Positions 11,468-23,062 are shown, counted from the stretch's first letter. The stretch: DNA of 64,000 nucleotides from Sorghum bicolor (GCF_000003195.3 NC_012872.2:17626491-17690490), one strand, 5' to 3'. Numbers and translations: made by a program. Notes: generated by a model not told the origin, from the letters alone.

Positions 11468-12790
11468 TGTTGACGGTCCTTAAGTATCAAATTTAATTAT
11501 CAAATAAACAAAGAAAAGGATCNNNNNNNNNNNNNNNNNNNNNNNNNNNNNNNNNNNNNNNNNNNNNNNNNNNNNNNNNNNNNNNNNNNNNNNNNNNNNN
11601 NNNNNNNNNNNNNNNNNNNNNNAGCCTCTCAACCCTAATTCATTATTCCTCAAGGGAGAAGAAGCCCCTGATCAAGATTAGAGCCACCACATCAATTAGA
11701 TATCTAGATTAGCATAGCTATATAGGATTAGAACTAGAAGGAGTCAATCTTCGATTGGTTTTCGGATCTGTCAAGAGAATTCTTGGTAATTCTTCTTCAA
11801 TATTATTAATATGACTTTGTTCTACTTCAATATATTGCTTATGACTTTGCTCTACTTGCTTATATTCAAGATTATATTGTTCTTAGTTTATCATAGTTAT
11901 ATACTTGGCTTAGTTAGATTGGATCTATATACATGTTTAGGATCGTATAGCGTTTATCCATCGGATCCATGGGTAAATGATAGATATTGTGTAGGCGTGG
12001 TGCTTATACCGTATTTATCTGCGATTGTACCCAATATGCCAGATCGTGGGGTAGTTCGTGATAGTGACAGCTTCATTGATTCTTATATAGTCCCCCTCTC
12101 GTGTATTGGGCTGGCAGAGCAACATTATTACAGGAGAGTGATTGCTATGTTTCTCATTTACCTTGCTAATATCACTATGCATGGGCGTAGTCTTGTCTCA
12201 CAATGATTGCTAAGTATGCTTGCACTAACTATGATAATGCTAGACTATATAGTTGAGAATAACTTAGGAAATATTTTTGTAGTTCATTCTAATTCCATGC
12301 TAATGACTTTCTAGAGTATCTAATTGAGGTGCTTATCATATTTATTATGTGGCTAGTTATGCTGATTAGATTAATTATCTTTGTCACTATTAATTACTTC
12401 ATATATCCTTTATGTGACACTTACCCCTGTATGAAAGAGTTAGATAAATGTTCTCAATTATACATGCAATGATAGATACTCAATCTCATATTCTATTCTG
12501 TAATCAATATTGATGATTGCTAATCCCTTCCCAGTGGTAAAAATATAAATAACGATACCTGGAATACTTCCCGGTTAAAATGCTACATCGGTATTAATCT
12601 GTGCACTTGCAGATCCCATTCATTATTTATTTAGAAGAGCAATTGCATATTTCAATACCGCGTCTCTCATGTCATGCTGGGGATGACAACTTGGCTTAAG
12701 TGGTATGAGGGATAGGTTTGGCATTTTTGGCACCGTTATCAGAATTAGAAAACTGTCTACTTTTGGTAGTGATGTTAAGAATACCCAACA
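11468..12790 (+). repeat. Left LTR of element C
   Basis: TGTTGACGG start and ATACCCAACA end. The 100-N gap at 11523-11622 falls inside it. A second weak match to the primer-site motif (GGCATTTTTGGCACCG) lies about 70 bp before the LTR end. It contains no gene; the frame at 11811-12206 is LTR sequence without protein-like features. Confidence 0.85.
11523..11622. other. Assembly gap (100 N) in left LTR of C
   Basis: The right LTR of C is colinear on both sides: 11522 corresponds to 17810 and 11623 to 18191. About 380 bp (17811-18190) are therefore missing, not 100. Confidence 0.9.
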
Positions 12791-12798
12791 AGCATTTT

Positions 12799-12816
12799 TG
12801 GCGCCGTTGCCGGGGA
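12799..12816 (+). other. Primer-binding site of element C (tRNA-Asp type)
   Basis: TGGCGCCGTTGCCGGGGA, eight bases after the LTR end. From memory this matches the 3' end of plant tRNA-Asp and is typical of Athila elements; element I has the same site at 50664-50681. Confidence 0.85.
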
Positions 12817-12951
12817 AGGTTGATTACTAATCAGGAATGGAATATAGGATTTTGAGTCATCATTCGCATCACTAATGTGATTGAGCTTATCTATGCTCTC
12901 ATACAATTTTACCCCGATATTTTTCTATTTTTATCTTATGCAGGGGAATAT

Positions 12952-14139
12952 ATGAATAGAAGACATCTTCCAGGAAATTTTGTTGACAATCCCGAAGCAT
13001 TATTCAGAAAAAAACAAGAGCCAAGCTCAAGAAGAGATCATCAACACTTCAGCAAGAAGCTTCATCCAATCAAGAAGATCACCGGAACTTGTCTTCAGAG
13101 TTCGAAGCCATGGCGAACAAATCAATCCGCGAGTTCTCAGCTCCCACTATGGACAACATCCGCACTTGGACCTGCTGCAGAGATCGATGGCAACTTTGAG
13201 CTAAAGCCTAGAATTATCAACATGGTGAAATCCAACCAGTTCTGTGGGAAGGCACACGAAGATGCTAGTGCTCATCTCCAACACTTTCTGGAGATTTGCA
13301 GCACATTCACCATATCAGGAGTTCCTAGAGATGCTATACTACTTCGCCTCTTCCCATTCTCACTGTTAGGAAGAGCGAAGCAGTGGTTCTACGCTACAAA
13401 GGAGAAGAATACTACATGGGCACTCTGCTCAACAAACTTTCTAGCTAAGTTCTTTCCCATGGGCAAGACCAATGCTCTCCGTGGGAAGATTACAAGTTTT
13501 CAGCAACAACATGATGAATCTATTCCAGAAGCATGGGAGCGCTTTCAAGAATACATCCTAGAATGTCCCCATCATGGAATCGAGAGCTGGCTACTGATGC
13601 AGACGTTTTATCATGGGCTCGGCAACAGTGCCCGAGAGACCATGGATGCTGCAACTGGAGGAGCATTCTTATCACTTACCATATCACAAGCCACAGCTCT
13701 TGTGGAGAAGATGGCGTCCAACCAAGGCTGGAATGAAGAGAGGACCCAGACACACAAGAGAGGTGGAGGTATGCATCAGCTCAAGGAGGTAGACATGCTG
13801 TCTGCAAAGCTAGACCTACTCATGAAGAAGCTCGATGGTAGAGCTGAAGATAAGAAAGAAGTTATGCACATCTACGACTCCCACATGACTTGTGAGGAGT
13901 GTGGAGACACTGGACACTCAGGCAATCACTGCCCTGAGATGCTTGAGGATGTGAACTACATCAACAACAACAACAACTACTACTACAACCGTTCTCAACA
14001 AAATCAAGGTTGGAATCAACAGAGGCCTAACTACTCAGGTAATTATCAAGGTAACAATTCTTACAACAATAATAATAATTTTCCACCTTTGAGAGAGTTA
14101 GTGTCTAATCAAGGAAAGCTAATGGATAACCTATCTTAG
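12952..14139 (+). pseudogene. Athila-like gag of element C, frameshifted
   Basis: ATG at 12952 opens MNRRHLPGNFVDN. The gag core (about 13190-13730) reads SNQFCGKAHEDASAHLQHFL, then LFPFSLLGRAKQWFY, FFPMGKTNALRGKI, EAWERFQEYILECPHHGI and FYHGL, the conserved order of Athila gag. One CX2CX4HX4C knuckle, CEECGDTGHSGNHC, is near 13891. It is followed by an Asn/Tyr-rich tail. Between about 13030 and 13166 a different frame carries the better protein (MANKSIREFSAPTMDNIRT); one extra T at 13166-13167 shifts it into the core, so the gene is frameshifted. The frame ends at TAG 14137-14139, and the next codons continue in frame into the protease region. Confidence 0.85.
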
Positions 14140-14142
14140 AAA

Positions 14143-15603
14143 TTGGCATCTAATGATAAAATGTTAGAAAATATAAATAATAGAATGGATAATTTCTCTA
14201 CTACCATCAAGAATCAAATTAGCTTTAATAAAATGATTGAATCTCAGTTAAATCAAATAGCTGCTGTTGTTCCTGCTACTAACCCCGGTATACCATCACA
14301 ACCGGAAGGATTAGAATCTGCAAATCTTGTAGACATGTTTGATGTAGGTAATTGGAGTAACCCCGACACTGAAGTTACTACTGACCTTCTGCCGGTCAAG
14401 AGAGGAGATCCAGGACGCCCCGTCATCCCGATCTCCATCGGCATGGTGGACGTCCCAGAAGCACTCTGCGACTTTGGCTCTAGTGTCAACATTATACCCA
14501 GGGTACTCTATAAAAAATTCTTTACATATCCTTTATTAGAAACAACCATGTGTTTGCAGTTTGCAGATCAGGCGTTAACTTTCCTAAAGGGAATATTGAA
14601 GAATCTTTGTGTCCGAGTTGGTACCTTGTACGCCCTAGCAGACTTCGTGGTGATAGAGACCAGTAATGATGAGAGAGCACCCATTATCTTAGGGAGGCCA
14701 TTCTTAAACACCGCGGGAGCTGTCATCTATGCTAGTGCTGCCAAGATCAGTTTCTACATCAAAGGGAGAAAGGAGACATTTTTCTTTAAGAACAAGACTA
14801 CACAAATCCCAGATCAATCCAGACGTGAATCAAGGAAGAGGACCAATAGGAGGAACAGGAACAAGCAAGTGTGGACCGAGTCAGCTAAGATGGTCACTGC
14901 AGTTCATGGAGGCCAAGATCATCAACTTAAGTCACCGTGTCTGACAAAAAAGGACGACCCAGGGATGCCAAGCATCTATTGCTCCATAAATGGATATAAC
15001 TTCTACAAGACGACTTGCGACACCGGATCGGGCGTCAACATAATGGCCGCAGTCACCTATCGGCTCTTGTTCGGAACCATGCCCTTAAAACCAACATACA
15101 TTCAACTCCAGATGGCAGATCAGACATTTCGAGAAGTTAAAGGAACAGTAATTGATGTCCCAGTCAAAATAGATGATCATTTTGTCTACACAGACTTTCA
15201 AGTTATTGACATGGGAGAAGACGAATACGATCCACCCATCATCCTTGGAAGACCGTTCCTCAACACCGTTAAAGCAATCATCAACATTGGAACTAGAGAA
15301 GTCTATATGCACTTCCCCTCAGAGAAGGTACGCCACTATTTTACTGACCCTAGCTATATCATTGAAGAATCTAAGCAGGTTAGAAAGCGACGCAACCGCA
15401 ACCAGAGGAGGGAAATTATCAAGGACGGATGGGCAGACTATGAAGGAGAAGTTGTAAGATCAGAAGACGTACAGTTTAAACAGAACTATCCTGAGGAGAC
15501 CGTAGCACCGAGTCAGGTGTGGAGAGAGAAGATAACCATACAAGAAGAGGAGGCGCTGCCGGAAGTACCGACTACGCCACCCAACGAATCCCAGGACAAT
15601 TGA
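14143..15603 (+). CDS. Double aspartic-protease-like frame of element C (486 codons)
   Basis: In frame with gag and separated from it only by TAG (14137-14139; LS-stop-KLASND), which looks like an AAG-to-TAG mutation, though suppression cannot be excluded. Two retropepsin-like domains lie in tandem. Domain 1 (about residues 100-205) has ALCDFGSSVNI and APIILGRPFLNTAG. Domain 2 (about residues 285-400) has TTCDTGSGVNI and PPIILGRPFLNTV. A basic linker of about 70 residues joins them. Domain 2 has the canonical D-T-G; domain 1 has D-F-G. Gypsy elements normally have one protease. The end is rich in Glu and is followed by non-coding DNA, not RT. Element I keeps the same two domains (52485-53487). 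The frame is open but lacks its own good start, so expression would need readthrough. Confidence 0.75.
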   Translation: MASNDKMLENINNRMDNFSTTIKNQISFNKMIESQLNQIAAVVPATNPGIPSQPEGLESANLVDMFDVGNWSNPDTEVTTDLLPVKRGDPGRPVIPISIGMVDVPEALCDFGSSVNIIPRVLYKKFFTYPLLETTMCLQFADQALTFLKGILKNLCVRVGTLYALADFVVIETSNDERAPIILGRPFLNTAGAVIYASAAKISFYIKGRKETFFFKNKTTQIPDQSRRESRKRTNRRNRNKQVWTESAKMVTAVHGGQDHQLKSPCLTKKDDPGMPSIYCSINGYNFYKTTCDTGSGVNIMAAVTYRLLFGTMPLKPTYIQLQMADQTFREVKGTVIDVPVKIDDHFVYTDFQVIDMGEDEYDPPIILGRPFLNTVKAIINIGTREVYMHFPSEKVRHYFTDPSYIIEESKQVRKRRNRNQRREIIKDGWADYEGEVVRSEDVQFKQNYPEETVAPSQVWREKITIQEEEALPEVPTTPPNESQDN

Positions 15604-17755
15604 AGAAAACAGAGAGTCCCGTTCGGATGACTTAAAAACACCGAACACCTTGCCAAGAGGTAAACTTGGTAGTTATCCTTTCCCTTTCAATTATTTTAAA
15701 TAGTTCACTTAGTTAATTATGTTCATACTATCCTAAAGAAAATAAAAATGTTAAAACAGTAAGCCCCATGTGGTATACGAGTGGTATGAAACCCATAAGT
15801 ACATTCACTGTGGTGGCATAAAAATAAAATAAATATATCTTTTCTGCTTTATAAAATGAAAATATAAAAACAGGGAGTAACATTTATTGAGGAGTCTCAA
15901 CATGACAATGGCTAGATATTTATGCTAACACTTAATCAGTACCACAAAGCTTTGTTGTCTATTTGAGCTCCACAGAAATCAAGAATCAATAAGACTAGCA
16001 GACGGAGGACATTCTAATCGCTGTCAGAATGCTGCTGACTTTCAAATACACCTCTGCCACCTGCTAGCTACATCAAGAGAAATTACGTCAAAATTCATTT
16101 TGGGGGAGAGCACCCCCATTTATCCCAATAAGTATTTCTATCTATCTTTATACTTTTACTATATAAATATCCATAACCAGGAAAAACCAAATAAAGATTT
16201 TATGCTTATATATATGTCTTTTGCTTAGTGTGTTTAATAAATAAATAAAGTGGCTATGCAAATCTGAATCTTAATGATAAAACTCTAGCATGGATATGAT
16301 GAATAGTTGCTCTGCCTAATTAGCAAATTTGAAGTTCTCTCAAGTTTAGAGATAACTGTTATAATTTAAAGCTTGCTCTAAACCTAAACTTGTGGGATGA
16401 AAACTTAATCTGAAGTCTAAGTTGTTAACGGATATGATATGGGAAGGTTGAGCTGCTGTTTATCTGTTCCTAGAGATGCTAGAATTCTGGAGAATTTTAT
16501 CTTTTAAAATCTTTAAAATATTGCATGATGAGTTCCTGTATGATGAGAGTTTAAATTCCTACCACAGCCATATATACATGCTTGCTAGATTTTTAGCCAC
16601 ACATTTACTTTTTACTGCTTATGAGCATTGAGTGTGGTCAAGCTGTGTAGACCCTTAGGAGCTTGTCATGTGGTTAAATCAAGATTCACTTGCACGTTCA
16701 CTCATATATGCTACTTCTACTCCGGAAGTACCATCCACATATATCCACTCATTTCCATCTCCAGAACCACCCAAAAATATTCTACTCCTAATCCGGGAGA
16801 GAATAGCCAAAAACATTTCTGTTTTTTTCCCTTGTGAAATAAATGCTCATGTTATCTTGTTACTACCACTTGCTACATTATCTCATGAGATGAGTGCTCT
16901 AAAAAAAGAGATAATAAAAAAGATACGAGGAAATAAAAAGGGGCAAGTGCCCGGAACCTCGAAAGAAAAGAAAGAGTGAGACGAGAGGAAAAAATGGACA
17001 AGTGTCCGACAGTAGAATTAGGGGTACAAGATACCCACCTGAGAGGAAAGAAAAAGAAAAAAAGAAGAGCATCTCATTCTCCTCACAACATTTCAAAAAG
17101 CAAGGAAGGTATGTATCCCCTCAAAGAGCAAAAGTAGAATTAGGCTTTCACCATTGTTATCACCATCATCACCATACACCATTCATTCGCCACACATGCA
17201 CATCTTGATTCGACTTATTGATTTGTTTCTTTGGATCCATGGTTTGACTATACAATAAATGTCTTGTAAGTATGTATATTTTATCTCCCACCTATGAGCT
17301 CCAGATATCAAGCCTTATTAGAGTAGGGTGAGAGAGAAGGCAATGACACTATGCCCTATACCACAAATACCACATATTTTGAGAGAAGGCATATACCATC
17401 ACTGCCTTGGTAAGGATCTAGAAATACCACAAAAGAGAGATTTAAGAGAGTCATACAAGGAATCTCTGAGTTTTATTTGAAAATCTGCAAAAACTCCAGA
17501 GCTATAGCTGATCAAGAATAAGAGACATGGCACTTGATTAGACCGTTCTATCTTTTAACTACTCAAGACAGAAGTGACAGTTACAAGTCCCATGGTGAAA
17601 GGTAAAGTAAGTAAGTTTTAAAGTCTTGACAGTTTACTCTAACTCAGAGATGAGATCTTATTTAAAAGCATGTGTACCGTCAATTTTTAAAAGTATTGCA
17701 GCAATTTCTAATCTATCCTTGCTCAGGGACGAGCAAGAGGTAAGCTTGGGGAGTT
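15604..17755 (+). other. 3' untranslated internal region of element C, with purine tract
   Basis: About 2.1 kb without coding motifs, closely paralleled by 53575-54630 plus 57550-58658 in element I. It ends in AAGCTTGGGGAGTT just before the right LTR at 17756; that is the polypurine tract. The site 16642-16646 (GCTGT) is the unoccupied paralogue of the place where element J inserted in I. Confidence 0.75.
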
Positions 17756-18477
17756 TGTTGACGGTCCTTAAGTATCAAATTTAATTATCAAATAAACAAA
17801 GAAAATGATCCAAATGAAATCAATATCTAGACTTAGGGTTTTATCTGACAGAATTCCACGAGTTTTGGTGTTTGTCTGTTTCTACAGGGGGTTATCAGGA
17901 AATAAGGAAGAAAGGCCCACACGTCGGGATTACATAGAGATATCAACGTGCTGCGCAATTATCTTACATCTAGAAGACTCCAGAAGCCACGGGAAGAAAG
18001 CGGAGGCCGAACGGGGCCAGGCACTGGGCGCCCGCCCCCTGTTGGAGTCCAAACAGGACTCTCTCTCGGGACTAATCTCCACCGACCTAAAGGATCAAGG
18101 ATAACCGTTCAATCTATGTCGGTTTGATCCAACGGCCCATATTCACTTGAAGGGACTATAAAACTAGACCCCCTGGCCCCTGGAGGAGAGAGCCTCTCAA
18201 CCCTAATTCATTATTCCTCAAGGGAGAAGAAGTCCCTAATCAAGATTAGAGCCACCACATCAATTAGATATCTAGATTAGCATAGCTACATAGGATTGGA
18301 ACTAGAAAGAGTCAATCTTCGATTGGTTTTCGGATCTGTCAAGAGGATTCTTGGTAATTCTCTAATTGTGCTTCTAATTGTTCTCTAATCATCTTTGTTC
18401 TTCAATATTATGAATATGACTTTGTTCTAATTCAATATATTGCTTATGACTTTGCTCTACTTGCTTATATTGAAGAT
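17756..18477 (+). repeat. Right LTR of element C (truncated)
   Basis: Same start as the left LTR; homology ends at about 18477 (..TATATTGAAGAT), where the left LTR goes on for about another 900 bp. The next sequence belongs to element D on the minus strand. Confidence 0.85.
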
Positions 18478-18601
18478 AGCAAGCAAGATAAGCAATCAAA
18501 TCACATGTGATCATGGTATGATGCTTATGAGTGAGTATGATGATGCTCATGTTGATGCAATGCTCATGATTAACATGCAAGCTAACACTAGGAGTGTTAC
18601 A
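18478..18601 (-). repeat. Element D: remnant of 3' LTR (minus)
   Basis: On the minus strand the LTR begins TGTAACACTCC at 18601, right after a G-rich polypurine tract (18602-18613). Only about 124 bp remain before the junction with element C. Confidence 0.65.
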
Positions 18602-18753
18602 GCCCTCCCCCCTTACAAAAATCTCGTCCTGAGATTTGAAAGACATACCATTTTTCATAAAATGAGGGGTAAGTTACATGTAAATAATCTTCCCTTTCCC
18701 AAGTGGCATCCCTTTCACTTTGATGGTTCCATAGTACTTTATAAAGTTTGATT
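18602..18753 (-). pseudogene. Element D: end of pol, chromodomain C-terminal part
   Basis: Minus-strand translation gives KVLWNHQSERDATWEREDYL, the conserved end of a chromodomain (..W..H...EATWE.E..L) as in Tekay/Del chromoviruses. The upstream half of the same domain is at 28435-28712, on the other side of the CACTA element. A purine tract and LTR follow. The chromodomain normally steers integration to particular histone-marked chromatin. Confidence 0.7.
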
Positions 18754-18838
18754 ACTCACTACTACAGAACATGCATTTGGTCACTTACCCAAAATGAACA
18801 ATAATCTCGGCCCAAACAGCGTCCAGGACAAAAACATA

Positions 18839-19078
18839 TTTAGTCCCGGTTGGTGAGACGAACCGGGACTAAAAGTTCCCTGCCCAACGGCTATTGTGTC
18901 AGACATCGGCAGAGGGGACCTTTAGTCCCGGTTGGTCTCACCAACCGGGACAAAAGCCTAGCCTTTAGTCCCGGTTGGTACCACCAACCGGGATTAAAAG
19001 CTGTTGTCCCGGTCCGTCCCACCGGCCGAGACTAGTGTTGGAATTTAGACCCAGTTTTTAAAAGGAACCGGGACTAAA
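18839..19078. repeat. Left subterminal repeat array of CACTA E
   Basis: Four to five palindromic units TTTAGTCCCGGTTGGT..ACCAACCGGGACTAAA, some mutated. In En/Spm such repeats are the binding sites of the element's TNPA protein and control transposition and promoter activity. Confidence 0.85.
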
Positions 19079-19376
19079 TGTCCTTCCCCATATTTGAACT
19101 CTTCTTTCCCTGGCCGAGCCCATCGATCTTCACTCCTTTGCTGTGTTCTTCATTTGGAGTTGCTTGTTCTTGCTCTCATCTCCGGCTATTGATTCATTTC
19201 ATCATTTCTACACCGTCATCGACTTGTTAAGAGGTCACTAGCTTCATCTTCTCAACATTTAGAAGCGGCATATGTCATTTCCTAGTGTTATGTATATTGT
19301 TTTTTATTTTATTGTTTTTTTAAGAGGTTATTAGCTTCATCGCCTTCTCAACAGCGACGCGTTCTTTTAGAGAAAT

Positions 19377-19733
19377 AGTTAATTATAACTAGTATGCATA
19401 CCACATTTCATGATTATTTAGGAAAATAGAGATTTTTTGTGCTTTTTTAATTTTGCTTGTTTAGAGAAATTAGAAATAGAGAATTTTAGGTTTTTTGTTA
19501 ATTTAATTTCTCTAATAAAATTAGAAACTTATAATACTTTAATTTGCAATTTATGACAAGGTTAATTAGTTAATTATAACTAGTATGCATACCACATTTC
19601 ATGATTAGTTAGAAACATAGATAACTTTTGTGCTTTTTTAATTTTGGTTGTTTAGAAAAATTAGAAATAGAGAATTTTAGGTTTTTTGTTACTTTAATTT
19701 CTTTATAAAAAATTAGAAACTTATAATACTTTA
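19377..19733 (+). repeat. Direct duplication (about 165 bp) upstream of the transposase
   Basis: AGTTAATTATAACTAGTATG at 19377 recurs at 19568. Both copies run through the same AT-rich sequence to CTTATAATACTTTA (about 19540 and 19733), with a few mismatches. The second copy ends eight bases before the transposase ATG. Confidence 0.75.
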
Positions 19734-19740
19734 CGTTGCA

Positions 19741-22700
19741 ATGCAGACAATGACACGTCATTGGATGTATAATGCCGATCGCCGCTCCAAAGAATTCATT
19801 GATGGTGTGCATTATTTATTAAGAGTGGCCAAGGAAAACAAACGGGATGGATTCATATGTTGCCCATGTGCCTTATGTCAGAATTTGAAGGAATATTCTA
19901 GCTCTAGAAATATTCACTCACATTTGTTGAAGTCGGGTTTTATGCCAAACTATATTTGTTGGACCAAGCATGGAGAAAACAGGATAATGATGGAAGAAGG
20001 TGAAGAAGAACAATTGGAGCCTGACGACATTATTGCTCAATACGGTGACTTCGGTGATACATCAATGGGAGAAGCTGAAGATGAGGCAGGTGCAGAAGGC
20101 GCACCTATTGAAGATGATGCTCTTGGTGATGTCATTCGTGATGCACACAAAGATTGCGAAAGTGAAAAAGAGAAGACAAAGTTTGACCACATGTTAGAAG
20201 ATCACAAGAAATTACTATACCCATCTGCTCAGGATGGGTAAAAAAACTGGGTACAACACTAGAGTTGTTAAAATGGAAGGCACAGAATGGTGTATCCGAT
20301 AAGTCATTTGGGCAATTACTGAAGATCCAAAAAAATGCTGCCGAAGCCTAATAATCTGCCCACTACTACGTACGAAGCAAAACATATCGTCTGTCCTTTG
20401 GGATTAGAAATCAAGAAGATACATGCATGTCCTAACGACTGCATCCTATACTGTGGCAAGGACTACGAGAATTTAGATGAATGCCCCGTATGTAAAGCAT
20501 CACGGTATAAGATCAGGCGAGATGACCCTGGCGATGTTGAGGGGGAAGAACGTCCCAGAAAAAAAAAATCCCTGCAAAGGTTATGTGGTATGCTCCTATA
20601 ATACCACGTCTGAAACGTCTTTTTAGAAATAAGGACCATGTAAAATTGTTGCGGTGGCACAAAGAAGACCGTAAAGTAGACAACATGTTGAGACACCCTG
20701 CTGATGGGTCCCAGTGGAGAGCAATAGACAGGGAATTTCCAGAGTTTGCAAAAGATGCGAAACTTAAGGTTCGCTTTAAGTACGGACGGTTACACTATGT
20801 ATCTACAGCCTTCCTCCATGGTTATGCATGAAGCAAAAGTTCATTACGATGCCGGTGCTCATCCAAGGCCCGAAGTAACCGGGCAATGACATTGATGTCT
20901 ATCTAAGGCCATTAATTGAAGAACTCCTTCTTTTATGGAGTGAAACAGGTGTTCGTGTGTGGGATGAGTACAAACAGGAACACTTCGACCTACGAGCACT
21001 GTTGTTTGTGACAATCAATGATTGGCCTGCTCTAAGTAATCTTTCAGGGCAGACAAACAAGGGATATAATGTATGCACACATTGTTTTGATGACCTTGAT
21101 AGTATATATTTGAAAAAATGCAGAAAGGTCGTGTACCTTGGGTATCGTCGATTTCTTTCTATGAATCACCCAGTTAGAAAGAAAGGAAAGCATTTTAAAG
21201 GTAAGGCAGACCACCGATGCAAGCCTCGCAACAGAACTGGAGAAGATGTATTTGAGATGGTTAAGGATGTGAAAGTAGTTTTTGGTAAGGGACAAGGCAG
21301 CCAACCAGTTCCAAAAGATGCAGCGGGTCATGCACCCATGTGGAAGAAGAAGTCAATATTTTCGGAGCTACCCTATTGGCAAGTCCTAGAGGTCCGGAAT
21401 GCGATCGACGTCATGCACCTAACAAAGAGTCTTTGTGTGAACCTTCTAGGACTCATGGGTGTATAAGGTAAGCCTAAGGATTCACTTGAAGCACGACAAG
21501 ACTTGCAACGCATGGAAGAACGAGACAACCTACATCCAGAGAAGACAGATGATGGACGCCAATATTTAAGACCTGCTAGCTACACTCTTAGCAATGAAGA
21601 GAAAGAAATCATGTTTGAATGCTTAAGCAGCATCAAGGTCCCATCTGGATTCTCCTCTAATATAAAAGGTATAATTAATGTGCCTGAGAAGAAATTTCTG
21701 AACTTAAAGTCGCATGACTGTCTTGTGCTTATGATGCAATTGCTTCCAGTTAAATTAAGAGGAATTCTACCTCCACATGTACGTCTGGCCACTGTAAAGC
21801 TATGTGCATTCCTCAATGCAATTTCTCAGAAGGCAATCAATCCACTGAAACTAGCTGCTCTACAGAATGATGTGGTTCAATGTCTTGTCAGCTTTGAGTT
21901 AGTGTTCCCTCCATCCTTCTTTGATATCATGACACACCTCCTAGTTCATCTGGTCAAGGGGATCAATATTCTGGATCCTGTGTTCCTACATAATATGTTT
22001 CCCTTCGAGAGGTTTATGGGAGTTCTGAAGAAATATGTTCACCAACGTGCTCGGCCAGAAGGAAGCATCGCCGAGGGCTATGGGACAGAGGAGGTCATTG
22101 AGTTCTGTGTTGAATTCATTCCTGAACTTGACCCAATTGGTGTTCCTGAATCGCGCCACGAGGGGAGACTGAGTGGAAAGGGAACACTAGGAAAGAAAAC
22201 ATACATCAGTACGGGGGACGATTCTTTCAATAAAGTACACTACACAGTTCTTCAAAACTCGTCCATGGTGGAGCCGTATGTCACAAAACACAAGGACTTC
22301 CTACGATCCCAATTCCCAGAGAAGAATGATGCTTGGTTTATGCGTCAGCACATAGACACTTTCAGTGATTGGTTACGAAAAGAATGTCAGGGTAATGACC
22401 AGATTGATGAGCAACTGTATTTGTTGGCTAGGCAGCCATCATGGAACATCCTCACGTACAAAGGGTACGAGATAAATGGAAATACATTTTACACCCTAGG
22501 CCAAGATAAAAGAAGCACGAACCAAAATAGTGGAGTTCGCGTAGACGCCATAGACCCGAATGGAAACAGACAAACATATTATGGCCGTATAGAGGAGATT
22601 TGGGAACTAGACTACGCACCTAATTTTAAAATCCCTTTGTTCTGGTGCCAATGGGTGAAGGTTACCGGAGGCGGGGTGACAGTTGACAAAGACTATGGAA

Positions 22701-23059
22701 TGACAACAGTGGACCTCATCAATGTTGGTTACAAAGATGAATCATTCGTCCTTGCTGCTGATGTGAATCAGGTGTTCTATGTGAAAGACATGTCTACAAA
22801 ACAGAAGAGAGGGAAAAATGACAACAAATCAACAAACGAGCCAAAACGCCATATAGTTCTCTCAGGGAAAAGAAACATTGTGGGAATTGAGGACAAGTCA
22901 GATATTTCAGAAGATTATAAAAGGGATGACCGAATCACGCCTTTCAATGTGACCAAAGATCCGAGAATACTGATAAATACTGAGGACACTCCATGGTTAC
23001 GTCAAGATCATGACCAAGGAACATACGTCAAAAAGAAGATCACTATTGTGCCCGCCTAA
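19741..23059 (+). pseudogene. TNP2-like CACTA transposase (Transposase_21 type), broken
   Basis: N-terminal transposase-associated domain from 19741 (HWMYNADRRSKEFIDGV, then CCPCALCQNL). Transposase_21 core from about 20335 (CPNDCILYCGKDYENLDECP), continuing at 20957 (WDEYKQEHFDLRALLFVTIN), then DUF4218-like (FPFERFMGVLKKYVHQRARP) and DUF4216-like (FWCQWVKV) C-terminal parts from 21467 to 23059. Breaks: frameshifts at three A-runs (20240-20246, 20329-20335, 20559-20568), a small deletion near 20785 that removes the segment before CIYSLPPWLCM, a stop at 20876-20878 and a stop at 21464-21466. The deleted piece normally holds a conserved Asp-Gly motif of the catalytic core, so activity is unlikely even if the homopolymer shifts are sequencing errors. 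Confidence 0.88.
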
Positions 23060-23062
23060 TAA

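Larger units (their letters stand above)
11468..18477 (+). mobile_element. Element C: non-autonomous Athila-like Ty3/gypsy element
   Basis: LTR 11468-12790, tRNA-Asp-type primer site 12799-12816, gag 12952-14139, double-protease frame 14143-15603, long 3' untranslated part, purine tract near 17740-17755, right LTR 17756-18477 (truncated). Both LTRs start TGTTGACGGTCCTTAAG. The gag resembles Athila gag. No RT, RNase H or integrase is present. Element I (49444-59915) is a second copy of the same family, which shows that this cut-down layout is heritable and not a one-off deletion. C was inserted into the right LTR of A. Its own right end is lost at 18477, where sequence of element D begins without a TSD. 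Confidence 0.85.

Noticed and set aside
11811..12206. 131-codon hydrophobic frame resembling a membrane protein
   Set aside because: It lies wholly within the left LTR of element C; the right LTR does not preserve it, and AT-rich DNA gives such hydrophobic frames by chance.
18839..19078. MITE or Harbinger element made of TTTAGTCCCGG palindromes
   Set aside because: The repeats lie just inside CACTA termini with ACT TSDs and are explained as subterminal repeats of the larger element.
19741..23059. Intact transposase gene with introns at the frame changes
   Set aside because: Frame changes sit in A-runs without GT-AG borders, and a conserved segment is missing.
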